A stretch of DNA of 64,000 bases from Spirometra erinaceieuropaei (taxonomy: Eukaryota; Platyhelminthes; Cestoda; Diphyllobothriidea; Diphyllobothriidae): contig CACRXP010000192.1 of the NCBI GenBank assembly GCA_902702965.1, positions 617,070-681,069 of the forward strand, in the 5' to 3' direction. The translations under genes were made by a program, and so were the position numbers. This document shows positions 46,801 through 57,139 of this stretch, piece by piece; position 1 is the first letter of the stretch, and each line of letters begins with the position of its first letter. The notes under the pieces are model-generated. The model was not told the DNA's origin. It searched no databases and was given only the letters and a program-made list of their open reading frames with translations.

Positions 46801-49800
46801 AGGCGCGAACGCGGAGCACTTCCAAGTTCATTGGAAAGTTTGCCAAGAGCGGATGACATCTGAGTTGCCTCTCAGTGGGGCGAGTCTGCATCGACAGGGT
46901 AAGGTAGATTTCATGATTAATTGGCGTGGCACCTAACCGCGTACACGGCTTTTGCTTCGGCCTCCAAACGTCTGCGTAACTCGCACATTTTGGATTGACT
47001 TGCCGAAATTTTGTGTTTTAAAGAAAAATAATCTCTCCGGTTTAAAAGGGCCTACTAGGCTATGCAGATTTTTAGACGAAGCCAGGGACTTCATATGTGT
47101 GTTAGACTTCCGAGCTACATGCAGAACATCCACTGAGTAAATACCTGTCCGTTACTACACTCCGATTAGGAGACTTTCTAGAGTACAGTCACGCCGCGAA
47201 CTGTGTAGGCTGCATTAGTAAGCATGTAAATACTGGTCAATGAACTGATGAAACATGCTGAGTCTGAACTAAACGACCAGATCAGAGTCCTTAGGATGTT
47301 GTGCAGTTTACTCATTAGTAAAACGAATTATGCAAAATATTCATTTCCTACACAAAATATATTATTACTGTCTTATCGCGTAAGTTATTTCTGCTCGGAA
47401 ACTAGCCGTTCTTTAAAGTTAAGTAATTTTCTGTGCTAAGAGTTATCGCAGACTACATGCCGAGGTTAGAAATAGGTGTATGTAGAACACAATCGTTCCA
47501 TACATATCACACCAAGAATATGGCGAAAATGCCTTCTTTCCTTCCAGCATACTCCAAAATTATACTTATTCCCTTTTGAAAGGCCCCAACCGTAAAAACA
47601 CCATTTTCGTACTACAGATAACCCTGTGTCATGGTTCATGGGGCGGTAAGCACAACCATTTATGGCCAATTTTTCTCTCTGGCCATCCTAACATTGTCTT
47701 CAATAATTCTCTTTGTCAGTATTTAACAGAAGTCCCTTCATTCTAACGTTATGTTTCCATGGATGCAAGTTAACAGGTCTCCAAGGTATTGGCGATTTTT
47801 CGCAAATTCACGTGTACTTCAAGATGTTGATCCATTACTGTAAGTACTATATAGGGCGTCTAAAAACACTCTCAGCATAAATCTGGTAGCTAGATGAGGT
47901 ATAGTTTCCTGCAAAATGAATGCAAAACGATTTTTCATCACATTGCTTCAGACGATGTAAATGTCCTTATAGGGGCTCAAAAATTGATGGAAAAATACGT
48001 GCGGCCTAAATGTTCTTGAATCAGCCTTTCGTTAGGATCCACGCGAACTCTCAGTAAAACCTCTCTTCATAGTATTTTTTGTCCACCTTTCCCTTAAAAT
48101 TTAGGTCCACGCGTTAGGTTCAAGTATCTCGGTATGGACTGTGGGTGAACAATAGCAGTAATTGATAGGGTGTCCCCGTAGGAAGTCGATGAACGTTTCG
48201 CAGTTTTCCCCTCATAGATTCCTGACTTGCATAAAAATCTCAAATCTTCCGCCACTGCGTAAGGCAAGTCTAGCAGTCATTTCTCCCACAGCATGGTATG
48301 ACTGGAAGACGTCCTCCCTGTTTGGCTACACACACGCAGGATCAGTCTATTTGTGTGAATTTATGGCTCAGTAGTAGAATCCAACTTCCGATCCTAGGTC
48401 CTCCCATATGGGCATACGGTGGCACGACGAATCGTTTAATTTTATTATATCCTCACCGGTTAAACTTTAGGCATACGTCCCAAAAGTTGGACAAATTTAT
48501 TGCGATATCGTTGATATGTGGCGGTTATCACAACGGGCTGCACTGACGATACACTGAACAAGGATAGATGTTAGACAGGCCCTCGACGCAAGTTTATCGA
48601 TCTGAGTTGAGACCAATAACTACAGTGCGTGACCGATATCATTAAATGTTGCCTGAAATTCTGAAATGCGTTTTGGAATAAAAGGTATTAATAAGGTGGC
48701 GGTGTAATATTAATTATCATGTAGCATAATCCTATAGCGTTTCGGACTCGCAAGGATGTCGGCTTTTGAATGCACTTCTTTCTGACCTCTCACAGAAACC
48801 GTACTCGGTGAAAATGACTACTTAAGTAGCAGGCATTTTCACACCTATTTTGGATGTTCATACAAATTCAAATATATTTTATGGAAAATATGCACAAAAT
48901 ATGTTTTATCAGACTTGTTTGGTAAAAAACACATTGCCTTTATATTTTATGTCCTAGGAAATGTTATCCTTCGGTTTAAAAAAGTTTCGAATTATGAGGG
49001 TAACAATCGGGAGATGGCACCCAAAAAAATCCGTTACCTATAAATAATACCTTTAACAGTGGACATAAACGCCTTCAGGCTATATCAGCGGTTGCAGGCC
49101 TCATTTCACGCACTACTTGGACTTTCCGCGACGGCCTAACATGGGCTGGCCGAACGAACATCGCAGGAGGTTACATGGACGATGGTCGCTGTTACCCAAC
49201 CTTCCCCATTGTTACACACGTACACCTGAACATACGGCATACATTCGCATTATGGTAGTTTATTACAAAAAAATCACTTTTAAATAGGATAAGTCTGCAC
49301 AACATGGGACAGGAACCGTTCACAGGCATCTGTAAAAAACATGGCATTGAGGCTAAACCAAAGACGATACTGTACTTCGTCCATGTGAGCCGACACAGCT
49401 CGACCACATACAGGGCCTCCTTCGTGGAGTTTCTTTTCAGTCTACTCCAGTATGCCTCAATGGCATTGTTGTGCCGTCCGGTGGTAGGGTCCTTGAGGTT
49501 ATTTGAGTGGTTAACAGAGAAATGTAGATAGCCTTCGAAGGGAAGACGATTATACGCCTTCCACTCGTCTCTTACCACCACACTGCCTTTGGCGACCCAT
49601 CTTGTAATAACGGAACGGAGAGCGGGCCAACTTCGATCATTCATCTGTTCAAATAAGACTTCTCGTCGGCCAGTATCGTACATCCCGACCAGCCATCACC
49701 CATAAAACCCCTATTACCACCTGTCCCGTAAGACAGGCTGCTTTGGTTAGGCGGATTTTTTGGGTCCAATCTCCCGATTGTTACCATTATGAGATTTTCA

Positions 49801-52800
49801 AGACCGTGCGATGTCTATATATACAGCATGGCACGTGCCCATTTACCAATGTTCCTCGTGAAACGTACAACAGTCCTTATTCATTTCAAAATATTATGAA
49901 CTCTATACAGTATCTTCTTAGTTGGGCCCCTATGGCCCTCCCACACATGCGAGATCTGAGTCGGTTGTCGAGCGCATGCTGCCGGGGCCAGTTCATACGC
50001 GGCATGCGCAGACGGGCTGTTTAACTGTGCCAGTCCTTGTGCTCGCAACTCCCCCCTCCCCCCCGAGTCGTCTTGACATAACCGCATCTTGCCATCGGAG
50101 CCAAATGGGCGAATGATGAGAGAGCGAGGGAGGGAGTAAGGCTGATGCTACAAAAGTCTGCCCTACTGTAAATTAATTCCCACGCAAGCCATTGACCCTG
50201 CGCCCACTTCGTGGAGCATGCGGTGAGCGTCTCCGCTTGCGACAGTCAAATCGGTGGCGGGCAATTGTCCCAGGGCACCGCCAACCGAGGCCTGATCTCC
50301 TGCAAAGGAGACCGTTTTGTCTCGCGAGTCTACTATTTGTCATCTCCTGCCATATATGTCAGGAAACATACGCGTGTTCATCAGGCCGACAGTGGAGCTC
50401 AGAGATCGAAGGCGCGAATTCGTGTTGACAACTGGATGCCGACAAAGACAGGGAGCTGAGATGACATCTTTGGCTTAGTAGTCGTCAGTGGTCAGCCGTA
50501 TCCAACCTAGGCGTGCAGAATCTGAGATCCGAACTAGGGATCTTTGATTCATTTTGACCCGACTGCGGAGAACTTGGCCTCCCGACGGGATTTGGGCCAA
50601 CGTCAGTAAGTGGAGGCTTAAGTACAGCCAACGCTCTTGCCACCTGAGCTACGAGGCCCCATCGGTGGACGTGAGACCAATCACATTTGGGGGGTCTCGT
50701 AGCTCAAATGGATAAAGCGTTGTCTGCCGTCGTGGGGCCAAATCCCACCGGCGGGCCAATTTCTTCGCAGTTGGGTCAAAATGAATCATCCGAAATCTGC
50801 GAAAACCCCTGGGATTGAGTGTGATACTCTTCCATTGAGCCACGGGTCCGCTGCCCAGACGGTTGTGATCGGGCATATCAATGATGCTTCTAAAGGACAG
50901 GATAACGGACCGAAGGCTTAACGTTAGAGAATCAACCTCAATAACCAAACACCCGGAGTTCGGATCTCAGGTGACCCGCATTTCGACTTGGGCTTGGCCA
51001 CCTGATGATTGCTAATAAGCCAGAAATGGCCATTCCTGTCTCCCTTGTTTTTGTTGATAGCCCATTATCAGCATATGCTACTTGTTGTCCCGAGACTGTC
51101 TGTGTCGGCTCTAGACTGAACCCAAAGGCACGACGGGAGGCGCGTGTCCCGTAACCTGATCGGTGAGCGCTGTTTGGTGCGCGCTGATTGGCTGCTTATT
51201 ATTGCCAATGCGAACGCATACCTGCATTCTACTGATCAAACTGTACCGTTTGGCCTTACAGGCAGCTGTCTTCCAGACTTGCCAGACGGCCACTTTCATG
51301 CCAACGCGTCATCCGGGGTGTTGGGGCATCCGTCAGAATGTCCGCTGCCCGATCTCCACCTGGGCTCCCTCATCAATCCCGCCTCTTACTGTCCCACCTC
51401 CTTCTCCTGGACCCCCTCCGGGGAGGCCACCACTCCTCCGAAAGTTGGGGCAGCAGCAGCAGCAGCCGCCGCTGCCGCCAACACTAACGGATCGCATTCC
51501 TTCAGGTCCTTTCTCATTGAACCCATCGGTTACCACGGTTTCGCATGGACTTCCGAAACGGACCATTTGCCCCCACTGAACAACTACTACACCTGCGCCT
51601 CGCCGCAGCCGGCTGCAGGAGTCGAAGACGCAGGCTCGAAGGTCTTCCAAGCCTCCCTCACAAATTTCATTCATCATCAGACGGCGGAATACACGCAGGG
51701 TAAGCCGATCCGCTCGGACTCTCTGTCGACAGCAATGAAAAAGCAGGGCACCAGGGATACATCGAAAATCCCCAGGCGCTATCTGATATTTTTAATAGAA
51801 GCTTCCAAACAAATAAATTGCTTACTTGATACTGCAGTGTGGAGTGGTATGTAACATAGTTGCTGGTCAAAGTTCGTCGGACTGCGGGTAACTCATGCTC
51901 GGGAAAATGCTCTAAATATGTAAGTTGAGATCTTCCGGTGACTTTTTAATGTCTGCCTAACATAAATCGTGTTGCTTAGAATACATACGTCGAAGGTTCA
52001 CTTTGTAGGAAAACGTAGGAAAGGGGTAGGGGAAGAATACCTGGAATTATTCAAGATGCCTCTTTGCAGGGACATGGAGATATTTGTCAGAAACACGTGT
52101 CTGGGCTTTTAGCAAGTATCTAGGTCGGGAGTACGGTATAATACCTTTACCATATGGAATTCATACTACTCGTAGTACTACTTGTTTGTAGAATAGGCAT
52201 TACGTGGTTATTCCACAGTAGTTGATTGTCTTCAACTCAAATGTTCATTGAAATTGCGGCTCTGACCCTAAAAAGTCATGTCCCGGAGATTTAACTCCAA
52301 GTTCTGCACTGATTAATTTCTGAAATTATTCACCTGATATATACATATATATGTAGGAAGAAAGGATACTTCGGGAAACAGTAAAATTTATGGTAACAAT
52401 CGGCAGATGGCACCCAAAAAAATCCGTTACCTATAAATAATACCTTTAACAGTGGACATAAACGCCTTCAGGCTATATCAGCGGTTGCAGGCCTCATTTC
52501 ACGCACTACTTGGACTTTCCGCGACGGCCTAACATGGGCTGGCCGAACGAACATCGCAGGAGGTTACATGGACGATGGTCGCTGTTACCCAACCTTCCCC
52601 ATTGTTACACACGTACACCTGAACATACGGCATACATTCGCATTATGGTAGTTTATTACAAAAAAATCACTTTTAAATAGGATAAGTCTGCACAACATGG
52701 GACAGGAACCGTTCACAGGCATCTGTAAAAAACATGGCATTGAGGCTAAACCAAAGACGATACTGTACTTCGTCCATGTGAGCCGACACAGCTCGACCAC

Positions 52801-55800
52801 ATACAGGGCCTCCTTCGTGGAGTTTCTTTTCAGTCTACTCCAGTATGCCTCAATGGCATTGTTGTGCCGTCCGGTGGTAGGGTCCTTGAGGTTATTTGAG
52901 TGGTTAACAGAGAAATGTAGATAGCCTTCGAAGGGAAGACGATTATACGCCTTCCACTCGTCTCTTACAACCATACTGCCTTTGGCGACCCATTTTGTAA
53001 TAACGGAACGGAGAACGGGCCAACTTCGATCATTCATCTGTTCAAATAAGACTTCTCGTCGGCCAGTATCGTACATCCCGACCAGCCATCACCCATAAAA
53101 CCCCTATTACCACCTGTCCCGTAAGACAGGCGGCTTTGGTTAGGCGGATTTTATTGGGCGCCATCTCCCGATTGTTACCAACTTTATTGTGTAAATTTTT
53201 GAGACCGGTTTCCCAGCTGCTCTTCAGACAACGGGCGTGCAAAAGCAATTAACTTCTAGACGGAGTCTGACGAAGGATCTTTTGATTGGTTAAAGTCATC
53301 TTCTCGGGATTGGTTGAGTCAGTTTGGATCTGTCCTTAATGGTTTTGTATGTGGCATCTCGATCGATATGCCGGTTGATGCATGTCTCATCTGAGAACAT
53401 TGCCTCCATGAATTTCCAAAGAATTTCATCTTCCTACTTATATTTTTTGGGATGTCTGTTTTTCAGTATATATATATATGTTGAAATCAAAGGTGTCCTT
53501 TGGGAAAAGAAGTTTTATTGCGCAAATTTTCGACGCTGGTTCCCCAGGTCGTTGTCAGACGCAGACAGAGAGCAAATGTGCCGACATGAGTTAACATCTG
53601 GCAGTGCACTTGAAAATCGATAATTGTTCGGCACTTGCGTCAGTGAGCGGCCGTTATCTGCGTCATTCTGATCTGACTTTTGTACGCGGCGTCCAACTCG
53701 ATGTGCCTTACATTAAAAACGTGTCTGAACTTCTTGAATGGCACAGAGGGAAACACCAAATCCTAGTGGCACACAGACCAACGATTACCTTACGCACGCA
53801 GATAGTACACCCTAAGGCTATGGTCAGTTATTTGGGTAAAAAGGAAGTCGTCTACAAGATCCCGTGTGAGGCCTGTAATGCAGTTTACTGTGGCCAAACA
53901 AGGAAATCCGCCTCTACACGCATTCGCGAACACCAGCTGGCAGTAGAGGCGAGACCATGCATACCCTGGACACCGGGCATGTCTTCGCTTGGGACAGAAC
54001 TCGGATTGTCGGCGTCTGTCCTTTCAAAAAAGGCCGAGAGTTCCTCGAGGCCATGCACTCGGATGAATCATACATCAACCGGAACATAGAGGTGGACGCC
54101 GCATACAAAAGTCTCAATGAGAAGTGGGAGAGACAAAGAAGTTTATACTACTTAAGTAACTATTTTTGCGGTATGTAATTTGCGCAGGCGGCCAACAAGG
54201 AGCTTGTTCGAAAGCTGGCGCCCCGGCGTGGCTGCAATATCTTGAAATCATGCGACGCAATCATTACTATTGAAACCCTATTTCAGCAATCTTTTCGAGT
54301 TTAAAACGGGTTTCGACATCTCGTGTAACATTTCAGGAGATAGCACATCTGCCAGTAAATTGCATGTTCGCAAGAAGTACAACCACACTTAAGTACTAGT
54401 TTCTACATGAAATTTAAAAAAGCATGAATGTTTTCGAGCTGCCCGTCCATTTTACCTGCGGTAAACAAGGAAATAGGGGTAGAGTAACGCAAAAAACTGA
54501 CAATGTTCTAACTGTGTTTGTTGGTTAAAATTTCAAAGTCCATTGTAACACAGTAGAACAAGACGGGGCAAGCACACTACTTTCCCAAATCTAATTGGTG
54601 GAACGTTAAAATCCGGCCGCAACCGACGGTGTGTGATCTCGTGGCTTAGGTGTAGAGCGGTCAGCTCAAATGTTCAAACACCAGTCGGTTCAAATGTCAT
54701 TCCCACTCAGGCCTGGTCTTTTTATATAGCCGTCTTATGGCGGCGATGAGGTCCCAAGTGGCTGATGCAGATGCCCTAACTTCTTCCATTATTTTATTTA
54801 GATTACTGATCACTTGTTTTTTATGTGACCTCCTGCGATAAAGCAAAGTCGAAGTATCCTGTTCTTCTCCGAAGTTGGATCACGAGAGTACCACCGTTCT
54901 GCGACTTCGGCCCGAAAATTTCCCCGACAGTTCCGTGTGCTCTCACTCAAATAAGATAAAAGGTTCTGAAAAATAAGGAAATTCTCAAGTAAACCTGATG
55001 CATTTGTAAGTTCCCACTGACGGAGATCTTGGGAGGTAGGTCACCACAACATACAAATACTGCAACGCTTGGGCAAAAAAGTGCCCTTCTCCGCTTTTGC
55101 ATCTCATGATGGATTCTGACGTGGGTTCGAAACGTCAGGTGTGCAAAACTCTTGTCTCAGTGATCACAGCTCCTACTTCCCGGCTGTCTCCTGGAAAACC
55201 TGATAGCTGGGGAAGGCCTGACGTTTTATCGACGGATTTGCCGAACCACGCTCGTTTTGTCAGTAGCAGTGAAAACTATTCAAAGTCGCGCTCGCGACCA
55301 TGACCACTTGCAAGGTGGGAGGCAAGCATTTTCTAAAAATTATGACCCTGATGGGAGACATACAGGCACAATGGCGTTGCCGACAAAGATGAGGATGATT
55401 AAAATGACATTTTCGAATTGTCAGCCGTCATCGGCCAGCTGTACCCAATCCCAAAGTATGGAACTTCCGAGGTTCGGATCGATGCGCACTACTCTACTGT
55501 TGATAGTATGTCCAAACAAAACCGACTGGATGACTTGCCCGTGTCTCAATGGTTAGAGCGTTGAATTTCTGACCAAGAGGTCCCTGAGCCCCAGCCTTGA
55601 CGACTGCCTGTCTGGGGGGTCGGGTATGGCTGGCTGACGACGACTAACAAGCCAGAAATGGCCATTTCCGTCCCCCTTGTCTTTGCCAGTAGTGTCATCC
55701 TGTCTATATTACGTGCCGCTTAGCGACCGCTGACGGGGCTCGAGAGAGAGGCCCAAGTCATAAAACAGGATGGGCGCGTCCTCAAACGCGGTCGGTGAGC

Positions 55801-56698
55801 ACCCCTCTACCATTGCCGGGCAAATAGGTCGGGTGCGGCCGCTCAGTTTCCCATGTGTTTGTTCTTGGTAAGGTGTGGTTTGGTAGCCCCATCTGCTGGG
55901 CACAATATTGTTGGGGTTGGGATTGAGGGTTAGGGGTTGGGGTCAGGGGTTATGGCTAGGGGTTAGGGTTAGGGATAAGGGTAAGGAGTTAGCGCACCTA
56001 TTTCTCAACCATTCAAAGTACAACCGCGCGTTTCCGATAGCTTTTCTTTTGCATACAACTACTTGACCTCGTTGTCTGTGCGTTCCCCGGCTCCACTTCT
56101 AAAAAACCCTATTGCCACCGGTCCCCTATTAGCGGTGACTGGAAATTTTTTTACTTCAGGTGGGGATACATAACCGCATTCGACCTTATCCTTTATTATT
56201 CTCGATTAGAAAATCACGTTTGAAACACCGTGTTTTACGTTCCCTAATGACTTTTGATTCATCTGTACGTTTCAACTTGTTTACTCGCAAGCTAGTAATC
56301 TATGCACGCTTTTTCAATGTATTCAGTTGTTCAGAAGAACGAATCTCATCTGGTATCATCGACCAGCTATCCCGTGGTCATGACAACGAGCGAGACTGAC
56401 AAGCAGTTTTCACGGAAGCTGCGCAACGGTCGAAGGGAGAAGACCCTGTCGGCGGGCGGACTGCTTGAGCTGCCGCCACACGAGGCGGAGGCCGGAGAGA
56501 CGGAGCAGAAACCTCACTTCTACACGTCTTCGCACCCATCGGTCATAGAAAGCAGTCCCACCCTGTCGCACAACAGTTCCATGAAGATGGACACATCTGC
56601 CTGGTCGACTGTAGTCTCAGCGACGGACTGCGGTGAGACTGTGGCCTCGCCCAATTCCACAATCTCCAGTTGTCTCATCTGCGGAGACAAGGCCACAG
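40860..56698 (+). CDS. Nuclear receptor, A/B domain and start of the DNA-binding domain, 3' partial
   Basis: Exons 40860-41232, 51262-51699 and 56327-56698 join in frame; every junction is phase 1, giving 394 codons plus one base. The last exon ends SSCLICGDKATG at a donor GTGAGG. CxxCGDxATG opens the C4 zinc finger of nuclear receptors, ligand-regulated or orphan transcription factors that bind DNA in the nucleus, and an intron after ATG (before (K/L)HYG) fits the family. About 384 residues precede the first cysteine, a long A/B region: a glycine run near residue 45-52 and Q/P-rich sequence in exon 1, an alanine run (AAAAAAAAA) in exon 2, and Ser/Thr-rich sequence in exon 3. CLICGDKATG is closest, from memory, to NR6A (GCNF) and HNF4-type receptors; the rest of the finger is needed to choose. 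The start at 40860 is the first Met after the gap, so the N-terminus is uncertain. The next exon was not found before 64000. Confidence 0.8.
41233..45689. other. Nuclear-receptor intron 1, first part
   Basis: Part of a 10-kb intron. Diverged SINE-like pieces (near 41750-41790) are possible, and I recognise no gene. Short frames have no domains. Confidence 0.5.
45690..45965 (+). repeat. Dispersed repeat C with TTAGGG-like tract, copy 1
   Basis: A degenerate tract of GGGTTAGG-type units at about 45698-45778 (for example GGTTAGGGTTAGGGGTTAGG) is followed by unique sequence GCAACTATTTCTCAAACA, CTTGACCTTGTCGCCTATGC and ACCACCGGTCC. The same tract plus flank recurs at 55905-56165, so the telomere-like units are part of a dispersed element. 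Confidence 0.75.
45966..48990. other. Nuclear-receptor intron 1, middle part
   Basis: No domain or RNA gene recognised. The last eight bases (ATTATGAG, 48991-48998) are the target duplication of the Merlin element. Confidence 0.5.
48999..49785 (-). mobile_element. Merlin DNA transposon, internally deleted copy 1
   Basis: The ends are terminal inverted repeats: GGTAACAATCGGGAGATGGC on the left, and GGTAACAATCGGGAGATTGG read from the right end inward. The direct repeat ATTATGAG (48991-48998 and 49786-49793) is a perfect 8-bp target duplication, as expected for Merlin. At 787 bp it is shorter than a full element and has only the 3' half of the transposase gene. It is near-identical to the copy at 52392-53179. 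Confidence 0.92.
49192..49683 (-). pseudogene. Merlin transposase C-terminal half (IS1016/ISXO2-like DDE fold)
   Basis: The frame encodes 163 residues from MYDTGRREVLFEQMNDRSW. It contains VVVRDEWKAYNRLPFEGYLH, FSVNHSNNLKDPTTGRHNNA and IEAYWSRLKR, the second catalytic Asp region and the TGxHxNxIE block of ISXO2-like transposases. The first Asp region (usually xIDExxF) should lie upstream, but the frame is closed there by TGA, TAG and TAA. The protein therefore cannot be catalytic by itself. The in-frame stops upstream are shared with copy 2, so the deletion predates their spread. Confidence 0.88.
49920..50270 (+). repeat. Dispersed repeat B, diverged copy
   Basis: GTCGTCTTGACATAACCGCA, GCTGATGCTACAAAAGTCTG and GTGGAGCATGCGGTGAGCGT align in order with other B copies, most clearly from about 50040. 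The upstream limit is uncertain. Confidence 0.5.
50425..50545 (-). mobile_element. SINE family A copy
   Basis: ATGCCGACAAAGACAGGGAG and GGCTTAGTAGTCGTCAGTGG on the + strand are the reversed family body. Confidence 0.6.
50546..50820. mobile_element. Pair of tRNA-derived SINE heads (second family) in inverted orientation
   Basis: The minus-strand copy starts near 50662 (CCTCGTAGCTCAGGTGGCAA) and the plus-strand copy near 50690 (TCTCGTAGCTCAAATGGATA). Each has a CAAATCCC box and then TCCGCAGTCGGGTCAAAATG / TTCGCAGTTGGGTCAAAATG, so homology extends beyond the tRNA-like head. The two heads face away from each other with about 30 bp between them. Acceptor stems do not pair well and T-loops lack TTCRA, so these are not functional tRNAs. 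Confidence 0.65.
50975..51090 (+). mobile_element. SINE family A body fragment
   Basis: GCTAATAAGCCAGAAATGGC and CTGTCTCCCTTGTTTTTG match the family body. It lies about 170 bp upstream of receptor exon 2. Confidence 0.65.
52097..52180 (+). repeat. Dispersed repeat E, copy 1
   Basis: GTGTCTGGGCTTTTAG, then TCGGGAGTACGGTATAATAC and CTTTACCATATGGA, repeat almost exactly at 56985-57063. Copy 1 has a 13-bp insertion between the first two blocks. Unclassified. Confidence 0.7.
52392..53179 (-). mobile_element. Merlin DNA transposon, internally deleted copy 2
   Basis: It has the same structure and length as copy 1 (788 bp), with inverted ends GGTAACAATCGGCAGATGGC and, from the other side, GGTAACAATCGGGAGATGGC. 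Flanking 8-mers AAATTTAT (52384-52391) and AACTTTAT (53180-53187) differ by one base and are the likely target duplication. It sits inside a Penelope terminal sequence. Confidence 0.92.
52585..53076 (-). pseudogene. Merlin transposase C-terminal half, copy 2
   Basis: It encodes 163 residues differing from copy 1 by only a few substitutions (for example WPVLRSVITKWVAKGSMVV against WPALRSVITRWVAKGSVVV). The motifs DEWKAYN and TGRHNNAIEAYW are kept, and the N-terminal catalytic part is absent as in copy 1. Confidence 0.88.
53475..54180 (+). mobile_element. Penelope-like element, GIY-YIG endonuclease and C-terminus, one frameshift
   Basis: The frame from 53604 encodes QLDVPYIKNVSELLEWHRGK, a VAHRPTITLRTQIVHPK block and EVVYKIPCEACNAVYCGQTR, then STRIREHQLAVE. 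This is the Penelope linker followed by the GIY-YIG core (VYKI..., VYCGQT, conserved Arg, EHQ). At about 53950 the frame shifts and continues from 53957 as MHTLDTGHVFAWDRTRIVGV, then REFLEAMHSDESYINRNIEV, stopping at 54176. The RT domain is missing. It points away from the minus-strand copy at 53188-53470. Confidence 0.82.
54181..55094. other. Nuclear-receptor intron 2 DNA with a possible SINE head
   Basis: Around 54645-54725 GTGGCTTAGGTGTAGAGCGG and GTCGGTTCAAATGTCATTCC give tRNA-like A and B boxes in + orientation. Nothing else recognised. Confidence 0.4.
55095..55215 (+). mobile_element. Penelope-type terminal fragment
   Basis: CATGATGGATTC then GTGGGTTCGAAACGTCAGGT corresponds to the hammerhead-like terminal unit (GAAACGTC at 55129-55136). 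Downstream AGTGATCACAGCTCCTACTT and CTGTCTCCTGG align with the 29-kb and 60-kb copies. Confidence 0.55.
55375..55740. mobile_element. Two SINE family A copies in opposite orientation
   Basis: A minus copy (55375-55510, with TGCCGACAAAGATGAGGATG and the B-box complement GGTTCGGATCGATGC) is followed by a plus copy (55545-55740). The plus copy has GTCTCAATGGTTAGAGCG, a decayed B box, GGCTGGCTGACGACGAC and CCAGAAATGGCCATTTCCGT. Confidence 0.7.
55905..56165 (+). repeat. Dispersed repeat C with TTAGGG-like tract, copy 2
   Basis: A degenerate GGGTTAGG tract at about 55912-55990 is followed by GCACCTATTTCTCAACCA, TACTTGACCTCGTTGTCTGT and GCCACCGGTCC, collinear with 45690-45965. Confidence 0.75.
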
Positions 56699-56984
56699 GT
56701 GAGGTCTTCCCTGCCCTCATTGGGGGCGGGAATTACCTATAGCTGTAAATGTCTCTGTCCTGCGGTACTGGTTGAATTAATGTAAGAGATTTTTCAAACT
56801 GCAGAGGGTATTGGAGATATGATTTCCTGGGCGACTGTCGTATGCAATGGACCCCCAAGGTCAAATTTGAAAAAGCGTTTCGTTGGCTATATATGTACGT
56901 AGGTATAAGTTCCACGGCAAGGCAAAAGCAGCGCGTCCCATATCCTAATCAGTGTGCGCCCTCTAAGATATATGTGCACATACC

Positions 56985-57063
56985 GTGTCTGGGCTTTTAG
57001 TGTCGGGAGTACGGTATAATACCTTTACCATATGGATTTCAAACTACTCGTAAAAAACTACTC
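56985..57063 (+). repeat. Dispersed repeat E, copy 2
   Basis: Near-identical to 52097-52180 apart from a missing 13-bp segment. Confidence 0.7.
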
Positions 57064-57139
57064 CCAAAGAACGTGTTTGCCTTCAAATTATATTTCATGA
57101 GATTCTCAATTCCAATTCACACACATATATATAAATGAA

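Larger units (their letters stand above)
52340..53470 (-). mobile_element. Penelope-like element end (minus), split by Merlin copy 2
   Basis: On the minus strand, 53415-53330 encodes EAMFSDETCINRHIDRDATY, the segment after the GIY-YIG domain (compare EAMHSDESYINRNIEVDAAY at about 54046-54105). It runs into a terminal sequence at 53235-53187. Removing Merlin (52392-53179 plus one target copy) rejoins this terminal sequence to 52340-52391, and the result aligns with 53465-53560, including a TATATATATGT start. The element is a 5'-truncated fragment. Confidence 0.7.

Noticed and set aside
50690..50760. Possible functional tRNA gene
   Set aside because: A box is plausible, but acceptor ends do not pair, the T loop lacks TTCRA, and the homology with the inverted copy extends past the tRNA-like part, so it is a SINE head.
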